In this document: positions 25,149 through 33,232 of the stretch, piece after piece | Position numbering within the stretch: position 1 is the stretch's first letter | How the letters are laid out: every line of letters begins with the position of its first letter | Source of the DNA: Methylocystis silviterrae | GTDB taxonomy: Bacteria > Pseudomonadota > Alphaproteobacteria > Rhizobiales > Beijerinckiaceae | NCBI RefSeq assembly: GCF_013350005.1 | Contig: NZ_JABVWW010000025.1 | Span: forward strand, 1 to 33,906 | Direction: 5' to 3' | Length of the DNA: 33,906 bases | Translations under genes and position numbers: made by a program | Notes under the pieces: generated by a model | What the model saw: the letters and a program-made list of their open reading frames with translations, nothing else | Told to the model about the DNA's origin: nothing | Database searches by the model: none

Positions 25149-25841
25149 TTATGAGATGCGCTGAACGGAGAATGTCTTACCCTCCGATAGAAGATGGGAT
25201 CCGGATCCCGGCTCGTCAAACACGGCAATAAGATCCTTGTGCGTGACGCCTTCTTCGAGCAAAGCCTGCTTGAGCCGCTTACGCGCGTCGTGGATGAGCT
25301 TATAGAGGCTGTTTCGGTTGGAGCCGAGCCATTCTGCGACCTCGTCCAGCGGCATTCCTTGAAAAGCATGGGCGACGACCACTGTTCGCTGCAAAGGCGT
25401 GAGCCTGGTGTCGATGAGCCGCATTAGTAGAGCCCACGCTTCGCGCTGCTGAAGACTGCGTTCTGGTCCAGGCTCTTCGATCGGCCAAACCGGCAGAACT
25501 TGACCAAGTTGCGCACGTTCGATGGTAGTTTCTCGCCAGCGGCGACGACGCAATTCCCCAAGCACGACCCTGATGGCGATCGAATAAGCCCAAGTCATAA
25601 ACCGGCTTTCGCCACGAAAGTCTCCAAGTTTTGCTTGGATAATGAGAATGGCCTCTTGTGTGCAATCTTCAGCAAGGTGCTGCGCTTCATCTGAGCGCAA
25701 TGATTCTCGCGTCGCGTAGCTTTTCGCCAAATAGGCCCGAATCGCCGCGAGCAGTCTCGCTCGAAGGTCCGCAAGCGCCGACTGTTGGCCTCTGCCTTCC
25801 TCCCGCAGCGCCGTCAGCCACTCTGAATTGGATCGTTGCAT
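25149..25841 (-). CDS. ECF-type sigma factor heading the oxidase operon
   Basis: A 230-residue sigma-70 family protein. Region 2 (about 45-115) has HLAEDCTQEAILIIQAKLGDFRGESRFMTWAYSIAIRVVLGELRRRRW. Region 4 (about 150-200) has LTPLQRTVVVAHAFQGMPLDEVAEWLGSNRNSLYKLIHDARKRLKQAL. The order sigma, anti-sigma, oxidase, cupredoxin/propeller suggests that it drives this operon, probably with autoregulation. The start at 25841 (MQRSNSEW) is chosen over 25904 because upstream residues look non-conserved; its ribosome binding site (GGA) is weak. The DHxx-like region 2 with long linker resembles ECF proteins paired with soluble zinc anti-sigma factors. Confidence 0.85.
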   Translation of the reverse strand: MQRSNSEWLTALREEGRGQQSALADLRARLLAAIRAYLAKSYATRESLRSDEAQHLAEDCTQEAILIIQAKLGDFRGESRFMTWAYSIAIRVVLGELRRRRWRETTIERAQLGQVLPVWPIEEPGPERSLQQREAWALLMRLIDTRLTPLQRTVVVAHAFQGMPLDEVAEWLGSNRNSLYKLIHDARKRLKQALLEEGVTHKDLIAVFDEPGSGSHLLSEGKTFSVQRIS

Positions 25842-26037
25842 TATCTGTCCGTCATGGCTCCAGACGCAGCCGGCCGCCTCGGCGTCGCGAACATTCAACG
25901 ACACAGTCTAACAACACATCCGCGCAAAAGCCATCCATCTACGGAGCGTTTGAAACGTCCGCTCTTCGGAGAAGGAAACGAACGGCGGCTGACGACGCGA
26001 TCCATGATCGCTCGAGGCGCCGACGACGCAATCACGA

Positions 26038-27537
26038 TCAACGTCTCATCGACGAAACACGCTTGACGCCCATTTCCGCCGCCCGATACAGGCGCCAGAT
26101 AGCTTCCTCGGCTTCGCTTTGTTCGAGACTGCCAAATCCGAGGCGTAAGCCTCTGCCTTGATAGGGCGGAGTTTCGAACGATCTGGAAGGAAGAAAGCGT
26201 AAGCCTTGAGACGCCGCATTCTCCTCGATGGCGTCGAGCGTCGATGGATCAGGGAACTTCACCCAGAACGCCAAGCCACCACTTGGTGCGCTGAATTCGA
26301 TCAAATCGCCAAGCGCATTTTGGAGCGAAGCCGCGAACGCGTCGCGCCTCTTCAGATAAATTTGGAGCGCCTTACGAGCATGGCGACGCAATTCTCCCGA
26401 CTTGATCAATTCGGCAACGGCGAGCTCTGTCAACGTGTTGCCCTGTCTGTCGACGATCGCCGCCTCGTTGGCCATGGATTTGATGACTTCCTTTGGCGCC
26501 GCGACATAACCGACGCGAAGTCCGGGAACGAGAAGCTTGGACGTCGACCCGATATAGATCGACCGGTGTGGGGAGTAACTCGCCATGGGGAGTAAGGGCT
26601 GGCTATCATAATGGAATTCGTGATCGTAATCGTCTTCCAGAACCGCGAACCCGAACCGGCCGGCCAGATCGAGCAGACGCGATCGACGGTCGGCCTTGAG
26701 TGACACAGTCGTCGGAAATTGATGATGCGGCGTGACGTAAACGGCTCGCACTCGCCGTTGCCGGCAATATCGCTCGACCTCCTCGACGTCGACCCCTTCG
26801 CTATCCAGTCTCACGCCAATGACGTCGGCGCCCGCAGCGACAAATGCGTCGCGGGCCGGCGCATAACTCAAGCCCTCGACCAACACGGTGTCGCCTGGCG
26901 CCAATAGGATTCTACTCGCGAGGAAGATGGCCATTTGGCTTCCGCGCGTGATACAGATGTTTTCCGGCGTCCCGATGACTCCACGATGCGTCGAAAGCAT
27001 CTCCGCGATCAATTGACGCAGATCCATGGAGCCCATCGGATCACCATAGCTCAAGCCACCGACGCGCGTCGCACGCTGTAGAGCCGTCCGGTAAGCATAG
27101 GTCAGGGCGCTCGTTCGCAGTAGCCGATAATCCGGCACGCCATCATCGAATGTGACGTTTGGCTTCTCTTGAAAAATGATCATTGGTTCAGGCGCGGCGC
27201 GGAACAGGTAGTCTGGCCGCGGCGGCGGGTTGGCGCCGTGGCCGTCAGTTGGGATCAATGAGACGGGTTCCGGAAGCCGATCGGAAACAAAGGTGCCTCG
27301 CGTTCCGTTCGTGGCGAGCCAACCTTGCGCGACAAGGTCGTCATAAGCGAGCACGATCGTCTTACGATTGACGCCAAGCGCATCGGCCAGCGTGCGCGTG
27401 CTCGGAAGGATCGATCCCGGAAGCAGCCGTCCGCGTCGAATGTCCCGAATAAGAGCGTGAACGACTTGCAGATAGATCGGCGTGTCGCGTCGTGGCTCGA
27501 TGTCTTCGCTCAGGCTGAATTCCCAGGGTCGCAACAT
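26038..27537 (-). CDS. MocR/PdxR-family transcriptional regulator
   Basis: A 499-residue fusion of a GntR-type winged helix and an aspartate-aminotransferase-like domain. The DNA-binding part (about residues 17-87) shows PIYLQVVHALIRDIRRGRLLPGSILPSTRTLADALGVNRKTIVLAYDDLVAQGWL. The second domain has the PLP lysine K334 in IYIGSTSKLLVPGLRVGYVAAP and the aspartate-containing VLEDDYDHEFHYD. Such proteins sense PLP or amino acid-like ligands; PdxR controls pyridoxal phosphate synthesis. GGAGGGG precedes the ATG at 27537; a longer frame to 27639 is less likely. The target gene is not evident, and its start region is partly duplicated at 27799-27850. Confidence 0.88.
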   Translation of the reverse strand: MLRPWEFSLSEDIEPRRDTPIYLQVVHALIRDIRRGRLLPGSILPSTRTLADALGVNRKTIVLAYDDLVAQGWLATNGTRGTFVSDRLPEPVSLIPTDGHGANPPPRPDYLFRAAPEPMIIFQEKPNVTFDDGVPDYRLLRTSALTYAYRTALQRATRVGGLSYGDPMGSMDLRQLIAEMLSTHRGVIGTPENICITRGSQMAIFLASRILLAPGDTVLVEGLSYAPARDAFVAAGADVIGVRLDSEGVDVEEVERYCRQRRVRAVYVTPHHQFPTTVSLKADRRSRLLDLAGRFGFAVLEDDYDHEFHYDSQPLLPMASYSPHRSIYIGSTSKLLVPGLRVGYVAAPKEVIKSMANEAAIVDRQGNTLTELAVAELIKSGELRRHARKALQIYLKRRDAFAASLQNALGDLIEFSAPSGGLAFWVKFPDPSTLDAIEENAASQGLRFLPSRSFETPPYQGRGLRLGFGSLEQSEAEEAIWRLYRAAEMGVKRVSSMRR

Positions 27538-27578
27538 TGGACCCCTCCGTTTTTCAAAGCTGGCGGTTTCAACTGGCC
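27527..27578. repeat. Leader of the MocR gene, copy A of a 52-bp direct repeat
   Basis: This segment spans the start codon, ribosome binding site and upstream sequence of the MocR-type gene. It recurs at 27799-27850 with about 80 percent identity, same orientation. Confidence 0.75.
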
Positions 27579-27639
27579 CAGACATCGCTAGCATTAACAC
27601 GCTCGAGTCTGTCAAGACACACGCAAGGGAGAAAGCCAC

Positions 27640-27973
27640 GATTCAACATGGCAGCACCTGCTACTCAAAGCCGTCCTTGGCGTTGCTGGAGTCTTCAGGC
27701 GCTGTAGTTGATGGGTTGATATGACTGCACGATTTCTGCGATTCGCTTCCATGTAAATCCTGATGGGATCGAGGAATCGTTCAAGCTAAATTCTTCACGG
27801 TCGCAGCATTGGACCCTTCAATTATTCAAAGTTGGCGGTTTCACCTGTCCGCCGCGACGTTACCAATTAGCTTTCTCTGGCCTGCCCCGACAAGCATGGC
27901 TTAGTTGGCTGGGACAGCGCTTCCAAGAAAAGCGGACTAAGCTCCCCCGAGAATCTTGTGAGGGAACGATAAA
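27640..27973. other. Gene-poor stretch upstream of the MocR-type gene
   Basis: 334 bp between the divergent MocR-type gene and the small secreted protein gene. No gene is supported. It holds copy B of the 52-bp leader repeat and the presumed promoters of both genes. Confidence 0.5.
27799..27850. repeat. Copy B of the MocR leader repeat
   Basis: Homologous to 27527-27578, including ribosome binding site and start codon. Read on the minus strand it codes only M-L-R-P before a stop, so it is either the stump of a second regulator gene or a duplicated operator. The conserved core TTCAAAG(C/T)TGGCGGTTTCA lies outside the coding part. Confidence 0.75.
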
Positions 27974-28249
27974 ATGAAGACTGGTGCCATTATAATCGCA
28001 GTTGCCTCGTTCGCTGGACTGATCGGTCCGTCTATTGCGTTTGAAGGCATTCGCGGCATACGCATTCAAGGCTTGCTGACGAATGTCAGCTGCGACGTTC
28101 GCGAAGAAGACAACCAGGCGTTATGCGCGAGGAAGTGCGACGACGAGTTCATCAGCAGCAAGATGCGCTACAGCGTAGATCCTGTACAAGTTGCTGCCGA
28201 CAAAAAGGCTTGCGATGAAAAGTGCGGCTGCCCCCAAAACTCCAGATAA
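27974..28249 (+). CDS. Small secreted cysteine-rich protein, unknown
   Basis: A 91-residue protein. GAGGGAACG precedes the ATG, and residues 1-22 (KTGAIIIAVASFAGLIGPSIA) are a clear signal peptide. The mature 69 residues hold six cysteines, in SCDVREEDNQALCARKCDDE and KACDEKCGCP, suggesting two or three disulphides or a metal site in the periplasm. I do not recognise the family. It is divergent from the MocR-type regulator, with the duplicated leader sequence between, so it may be that regulator's target; that is inference. Confidence 0.65.
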   Translation: MKTGAIIIAVASFAGLIGPSIAFEGIRGIRIQGLLTNVSCDVREEDNQALCARKCDDEFISSKMRYSVDPVQVAADKKACDEKCGCPQNSR

Positions 28250-28399
28250 CATTGAGCCGCTCCGACAGAGGGATGGCGCGTGCATCGTTGCGGATAAGAG
28301 AGGGTGTAGACGGTAGCTCGTAAGGCGCCCCGGCGAAAGTGACCCCTGACTTGCTCTGCTCCCCAACATTGGATCGCCCGAAGTTAGAGCTTTCGGGCT

Positions 28400-28500
28400 T
28401 TATTCACGATGACGGGCTGGGCCACCATCGCGCAGTTGCAACGTGATCGGGAATTTGTTCCCGATCGCCCCGTGCGGGCGTTCCTCGTTATAGAACAAGG
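28400..28500 (-). pseudogene. IS3-family OrfB, C-terminal fragment
   Basis: The frame reads FYNEERPHGAIGNKFPITLQLRDGGPARHRE and stops. YNEERPHGAIG is the diagnostic end of IS3-family OrfB integrase-like transposases. The upstream part with the DDE residues is missing. Sequence after the stop (to about 28340) resembles an IS terminus, with GGGGTCACTTTCGCC on the minus strand. Confidence 0.75.
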
Positions 28501-28527
28501 TTTGAGAACGCCCGCGGGACCGCGCTT

Positions 28528-29102
28528 CGGAAGCTTTTGTATCCGTGGCATCCTTGGTTTGAGCTCAGGTCGCCGTTCATGAAGCGATCGAGAAGTCTGA
28601 CGGCGTCGTTTTCCGTTGCACGAAGAGCGGATCTGAGGCGGATCGCTGGCTGAAGGTTCCGGCCTGGGTGTTCGAGCGAGCCGCCTGGGCGGATCAGGCC
28701 CTGGCTGACGCACCATTTATCGACATGACGGCGCTCTCGGCGCTGGCCGACCTGTTTCGGGAGGTGTTTAAGCTTCGGGCGACATCATCGAATGCTCCGC
28801 TTTCGGGCGCATCAGAACCTCTCACGAACGGAATCGGAGAGAGGCCCATGTCAGCATCGACGCCAACGACGCTGTCAATCGGCGCCAGGGACAGCCGAAG
28901 AGTACGTGCAGGCGCTCGAGCCAGACAATCACAGCAGATCGACCTGTTCGGAGACGAAAGGCAGAGCGCGCCGGCGCCGACGTGGCAAGAATTGCCGGTG
29001 GAGACGCGGGCCGCACTGACCAACCTGATGGCGCGGTTGATCCTGGAGCATGTTCAGGAAAGCCGGACCGGATCAGCGACGGAGGCCGGCCATAATCTCT
29101 GA
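28528..29102 (+). pseudogene. Recombinase-element passenger gene, frameshifted
   Basis: The first frame gives LYPWHPWFELR. From about 28563 the next frame continues with VAVHEAIEKSDGVVFRCTKSGSEADRWLKVPAWVFERAAWADQALADAPFIDMTALSALADLF, and later QQIDLFGDERQSAPAPTWQELPVETRAALTNLMARLILEHV. I associate these blocks with small proteins encoded just upstream of a serine recombinase in rhizobial mobile elements; the 6940-7215 protein is a relative. One indel near 28562 breaks the gene. The recombinase start follows at once. Function is unknown. Confidence 0.6.
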
Positions 29103-29152
29103 CAAAGTCCGTCCCCATCATCTGGAGCGCAAGGCGCTGCTCTATGCGGACG
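29092..29152 (+). pseudogene. Serine recombinase, N-terminal stump
   Basis: Overlapping the end of the passenger gene, the frame ISDKVRPHHLERKALLYADA matches the opening of large serine recombinases of this element type, where KALLYVRQSS would follow and supply the catalytic serine. Here the match ends before that serine, so the recombinase is lost. The break lies about 95 bp from a tRNA gene. Confidence 0.5.
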
Positions 29153-29246
29153 CGCGAGCATCTAACTGCGTCGTGCGCGGATGCTACCACTGCAGGATTC
29201 TAAATTGCACCGAGAGTGAAGCAGAGCCGCTTTTGGTTTAAGAAAC

Positions 29247-29322
29247 TGGAGCGGGCGAAGGGATTCGAACCCTCGAACGCAAAAATTGGCAAGGTTGTGC
29301 TCTACCCCTGAGCTACACCCGC
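29247..29322 (-). tRNA. tRNA-Gly (anticodon GCC) with damaged anticodon stem
   Basis: Read on the minus strand, the gene starts GCGGGTGTAGCTCAG and ends GGTTCGAATCCCTTCGCCCGCTCCA. Acceptor, D and T stems pair well and CCA is encoded. The anticodon loop TTGCCAA gives GCC (complement at 29288-29290). The 3' side of the anticodon stem is wrong: after the loop comes TTTTTG where GGTTG would pair with CAACC, so two C-U mismatches sit next to the loop and one base is extra (76 nt total). It may be a decayed copy or a recombination product. Confidence 0.8.
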
Positions 29323-29443
29323 ATCAGTAGCGGCAAGCGCCGCTGAGGGCGTCCTTATGCCGGAAACGATTTCCGTTAGCAACAGCCCAACGTTGAAAAG
29401 CCGATGCTTCGGGAGAGACGGCTCCCGAAGCGTCGGCCGGCCC

Positions 29444-29611
29444 TCACTGGATCATGCGTGCCGTGCTGCCGGTATTGCCTGTGATGTTGGCGCTGTCCGG
29501 CGAAATCAGCGCCGGAACCCAGGTCAGCGCGACGATCACAAAGGCGATGAAGCCGCCGATATAGAGCAGAATTTTTCCCACTTCCGCGCCGCCGTGAACA
29601 TTGTAGGCCAT
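29444..29611 (-). CDS. Small single-helix membrane protein, unknown
   Basis: A 55-residue protein, MAYNVHGGAEVGKILLYIGGFIAFVIVALTWVPALISPDSANITGNTG..., with GGGGAGGAAAG before the ATG. One helix spans about residues 13-35. The open frame extends further upstream, but only this part has a site and sensible composition. I do not recognise the family. A GC-rich hairpin at 29641-29660 lies in its probable 5' leader. Confidence 0.55.
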   Translation of the reverse strand: MAYNVHGGAEVGKILLYIGGFIAFVIVALTWVPALISPDSANITGNTGSTARMIQ

Positions 29612-29640
29612 TTTGCTTTCCTCCCCTTTAGATTGCCCTG

Positions 29641-29660
29641 TCCGCCGGTTGACCGGCGGA
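29641..29660. promoter_or_regulatory. Hairpin in the leader of the 55-residue protein gene
   Basis: TCCGCCGG-TTGA-CCGGCGGA is a perfect 8-bp stem with a 4-base loop, 30 bp before the start codon on the minus strand. No T-tract follows. It may affect translation or mRNA stability. Confidence 0.5.
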
Positions 29661-30200
29661 ATAGGGAGGCGGCGCGGCGGGAATTGCGCGCGCGCCGCCG
29701 CCTCATCGCGACAGCTACAGGGGCACCGTCGTCGATGACGTAGACTGTGTGAAAGTGCCGGCGCGTCACAAGGACCACTGAACGTAATTCCAATGGTACC
29801 TGCTGTGGCTCTATTGAATATGAATGTATTGGTCTGAACAATGTGATGTATAAACGATGTAATGCTCAAGCTCGCCGAAGCGCCGCCGGCGCTGTTCAGT
29901 AGCAGGGAGAAAAATGGGGCGACGGCGGCTTCGGTATGGCCTCCACTTGACCGCCGTCGCTGGTCCAGGACAGCAACAGGGGGAAGCTATCGTGGATAGG
30001 CCGCAGGATTGTGGCGGAAGCCGTTTCACTCAAGGACCACTCGCGAAGAAAATGGCGGTCAGATACTTGGACCTATCGTATTAATACAGTGTGGTCGGCT
30101 CGGCGTCCGTGACGCGCCTCGCTTCCGATAGCGTTTGGGCGATTTGGTAACCGGCGCGGAGTAGGTTGGCCTTTTCCAACTTGCGCGTCGGCAGGACCAA
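29661..30200. other. Gene-poor stretch
   Basis: 540 bp without a supportable gene. It should hold the promoter of the 55-residue membrane protein. Open frames here have no ribosome binding site or recognisable sequence. Confidence 0.4.
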
Positions 30201-30344
30201 ATGCAACGCAAGGATTTTCGCGCCTATTTCACCGCCGACCGCGCCGACGGCTTCGCGATGTTTGATCCGGCCGGCTTTGCCGAAGTTGGCTGCGCATGTC
30301 CGACGACGAACGAGGCTGGCGAGCCAACGGCGTTCGTTACTTAG
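30201..30344 (+). CDS. Possible 47-residue protein, unknown
   Basis: AGGA precedes an ATG by six bases, opening MQRKDFRAYFTADRADGFAMFDPAGFAEVGC and ending at 30344. The composition is protein-like, but I recognise no family, and the frame is short. It converges on the 27-residue frame of the other strand, overlapping it by four bases. It may be a fragment of a larger lost gene. Confidence 0.25.
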   Translation: MQRKDFRAYFTADRADGFAMFDPAGFAEVGCACPTTNEAGEPTAFVT

Positions 30345-30424
30345 ATTTTGACGAAAGCCGCAATGACAGCAGTGATCGTGGCGGCGGTCGCGAAGATAGT
30401 AAGAATGGCTTTTGTGACCCTCAT
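30341..30424 (-). CDS. 27-residue hydrophobic peptide
   Basis: AAAAAGGAGACACGCTC precedes an ATG that opens MRVTKAILTIFATAATITAVIAAFVKI and stops. The strong ribosome binding site and the single hydrophobic helix flanked by basic residues are typical of small membrane proteins, including toxins of type I systems. No antitoxin RNA can be shown. Too short for most gene finders. Confidence 0.45.
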   Translation of the reverse strand: MRVTKAILTIFATAATITAVIAAFVKI

Positions 30425-30635
30425 GAGCGTGTCTCCTTTTTTATCCCGGCAACGCATTTCCGCGGCGCTTTCTCTTCTCCGGCGCGTTCAGCGTTCGGCT
30501 AGAGAGACTTCGGGCCAAGCAGTGCAAAGGTTTCGCCGCTTCGCGTCGACGCGCTCTCGCTTAGCTATTCGTAGTCGTACTCGCGCGCCTTGGAACTATC
30601 GTTTCCAACGTGAATTTCGTTAAGCTGGTTAAATC

Positions 30636-32325
30636 GGGTCTGCGTCACTTTACGTGCACATGGCCGTTTCGAATGGAAGCATTCGCGCTCGCAGCAGCTC
30701 AATGCCTGCGCGGCCGTACATGGCGCGCTTAAATGCCTTGAGGCGATTGATCTGCCCCTCGGCTTGGCCACTGCTCCAATGTTCGACGATGGCGTTCCTG
30801 ACGGCCTCGATATCTCGGCTCAACGCTCGCGCAAACTGCTGCATTGAACGCACACCGGAATGCTTTGCGTCATGAAGCCATTTATTGAGCTTGTCCGGAT
30901 CATCCCCGCGCAGAATGCTTCGAAAGCGCATCGCGAGTTGGCGCATCACCACGAAGCTGGGGGAGGCCTGTTTCAAAACGACGACTTTAGCGTTCTCGGC
31001 GGGCGTGAGTCGCCGCGTCGGCTTCATGCAGAGAGAAGCGGCAATGACCGGAGAGATTTGCCAGCCGGTCGCTGGATCGACGGCCCGGCTCTCAATGAAC
31101 TTTCTAATTTGCTGTTCTGGCCGCCTCCTTTCGATGCCGGTGGCGTGCCATGTCGACAAAAGGCGTTCCAGATTTGAGAAGCTTCCCGTGTAGCCTCGAT
31201 GTCGAAGGTCGTGAAACAAACGTCGGCCTACCCGATCGCCCTCGGCCCATCGGCGGGCAAGGAACTCTTGGAAATACAGCGGGGAAGTCGGCTTCAACGC
31301 CAAGCGGCGACGGTGTAGCGGGAAACCTGTCTTGACCCATTTCGCGTCGGTCCTGTGGTCGACGCCGATCTGCGCAGCGATGTCGACAAAAGTCTTGCCC
31401 GAGGCACGCAGCAAACTGACCCGGTCAAATAGAGCTTGTCGCGCGCGGCCGCGCTCGCCACGCCGCGCCGCGTGACAATCTCCGGTGGTCGGCGGGAGTT
31501 GGGGACGCCCGGCGAAGCGGCTGACGCGGGTCATGTGTCGCTCGATGCTTTCGCGCAAATTCTGCAGCAAATGGAATCGATCAGCGACTTGTCGCGCTTG
31601 CGGCGCTCCCAGCCGAACGCCCTGTGCGTAAAGACCGCAGCGGTCGCGGCTGACGACTTCGATTTCAGGAAGTTGCTTGACCCAATCCGCGGTCTCTTTG
31701 GCGGAGCGGGTTTCCAGCACGTCTGCAACGATCCGACGTTCAAGATCGACAACGATTGTTCCGTAATTAAAACCTTTGCGCCAGCTCCAATCATCAATCG
31801 CGATGGCGCGCAGGGGCGCCCTGTCGCGACGTTCGGATGAATGACGTTTGAGCTGCCGCAGAATCGCATTATCGCTGACTGGCATCGCCAGTCGCGCCAG
31901 CAACTTCTCGCTTGTCCTGCCGCCAGCGGCATGGCCGAACAATCCCACGAGGTCGCTGACGCGCTGCGTTTTTCGCGCAAAGGGAAACGCCGTCGTCAAT
32001 CTTTCGACGAAAGTCTTTCTCGCGCACCCCTCGTTCAAGCATCGCCACCGCCCCAGGCGCAACTCGAGAACGACAGGGGCTGCCCTGGATTGGAAGGTCT
32101 TGCAGGCGCCGGAGGTGCCAACTATGGCATGATGCTGACGCTTCTCCGCACCCGGGGCACGACCGCGCCCCGACTCCATCCGCCGATACGAACCACCGGT
32201 TCTCCCGAAATACAGCGCTGCGCACAACCACTCCGGGCCCAAAGGCTAATTTCATCTTCGTCATGCGCCATTGAGGCGCCGAGTTCCGCTTCGGCAATCC
32301 AAAGCACGTAAAGTGACGCAGACCC
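30636..32325 (-). mobile_element. ISL3-family insertion sequence with frameshifted transposase
   Basis: A 22-bp perfect inverted repeat (GGGTCTGCGTCACTTTACG...) lies at 30636-30657 with its complement at 32304-32325. The 1690-bp element holds one transposase gene whose stop lies inside the repeat. No 8-bp target duplication is seen (GTTAAATC left, CAATTGAG right), so flanks have been rearranged. Right of it begins the duplicated efflux-adaptor tail. Confidence 0.88.
30650..32264 (-). pseudogene. ISL3-family transposase, one frameshift
   Basis: The N-terminal zinc-finger part, FRENRWFVSADGVGARSCPGCGEASASCHSWHLRRLQDLPIQG, is in one frame from about 32264. The match moves to another frame at about 32075 with APVVLELRLGRWRCLNEGCARKTFVERL and runs to the stop with the full catalytic core: RAIAIDDWSWRKGFNYGTIVVDLERR, VVSRDRCGLYAQGV and the late SSGQAEGQINRLKAFKRAMYGRAG. 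One extra base near GGCAGCCCC explains the break. The element is probably inactive unless slippage restores the frame. Confidence 0.85.
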
Positions 32326-32345
32326 CAATTGAGTGCAACGTGACA

Positions 32346-32495
32346 CGAAGGTCAAGACCGAGGAAATTGTGAAAGCCAATCTCCTCAGCACAAGTGACGA
32401 AGCCGAGAAAGGCTGCGCCATCGGCGAATGAACGGATCATGAAAGCTTCTCCCCGCTTCTCCCTGCGCGTCTTAAAAGCCCAAGCGCCGAAACAC
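32346..32495 (+). pseudogene. Duplicated tail of an emrA-type adaptor gene
   Basis: Codons 32348-32431 give KVKTEEIVKANLLSTSDEAEKGCAIGE and a stop, identical or nearly so to the C-terminus of the adaptor at 16182. The next bases repeat the start region downstream of that gene (MKASPRFSLRV). The rest of the gene is absent; an ISL3 element lies 20 bp upstream. A second efflux adaptor gene, or a rearranged copy, was once here. Downstream at 32520-32624 (minus) is a 34-codon frame, MSDAHLNGILERYCGLPQ, that I do not recognise. Confidence 0.75.
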
Positions 32496-32657
32496 CTGGA
32501 GAGCAGCAAAAAGCTGGGATTAGGCGACTAGCCGCAACTCGTTATCGTTGGGCCATGTCCATTCAACGGGCTGTGGCAGACCGCAGTAGCGTTCGAGAAT
32601 TCCATTGAGATGAGCGTCCGACATGGAGCATCAGCTGAGCGCCTAAAGTTTTTGCAT

Positions 32658-33219
32658 TTAGCTATATACATATCCTGCGTTTACGAGGTAGTTGGCGCAC
32701 TCATCTGGCGTGAAGGTCGTCAGGATTTTTGCGATTGCGTCGCTGACGGCGTCGATTGATCGCGCGCAGGCTTTTCGTAGGAGTGTTTTGAGCTTGGCGA
32801 AGACCTGCTCGATCGGATTGAGATCGGGTGAGTATTTGGGCAGGAACAGCAGGCGCGCGCGACGAGCGTCTTTTTTTGAATGTGACGCCGATGCGGCGAA
32901 AGAACCGGCTCATCACCGAAGCGTCGGCCTTGAGCCCATGTTCGTCGAGCGGCTGGTCGCACAGCGCTTGCAACGTTATGTCGGGTTTCTCAGCGCGAAG
33001 CCGCTCCAGAAAGGCGCGATGCGATGCCAGCTTCACCCGCTTGTGGCCGCCCATTTTGCCCGATGCGCGCGAGCCGCTTTGCAAAAAGCGCGCGACCCAT
33101 TTGATCGCCGCCGACTCGCTGACGCCAAACCGCGCCTCCGCCGCGCGCCGGCTCATGCCTTCTCGAACCACCGCGTCGATCACCCGATCACGCAAATCTT
33201 GAGAATATGATCCACCCAT
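32658..33219 (-). pseudogene. IS630-family transposase with internal deletion
   Basis: The start MGGSYSQDLRDRVIDAVVREGMSRRAAEARFGVSESAAIKWV and the rest of the two helix-turn-helix domains run to GVTFKK at about 32870. Another frame then gives ARLLFLPKYSPDLNPIEQVFAKLKTLLRKA, through FTPDECANYLVNAGYV to a stop at 32658. The middle with the first two catalytic aspartates is deleted; only the glutamate in NPIEQ remains. The deletion leaves the element ends possibly mobile in trans. Confidence 0.85.
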
Positions 33220-33232
33220 CCCCGCTGGCCTC

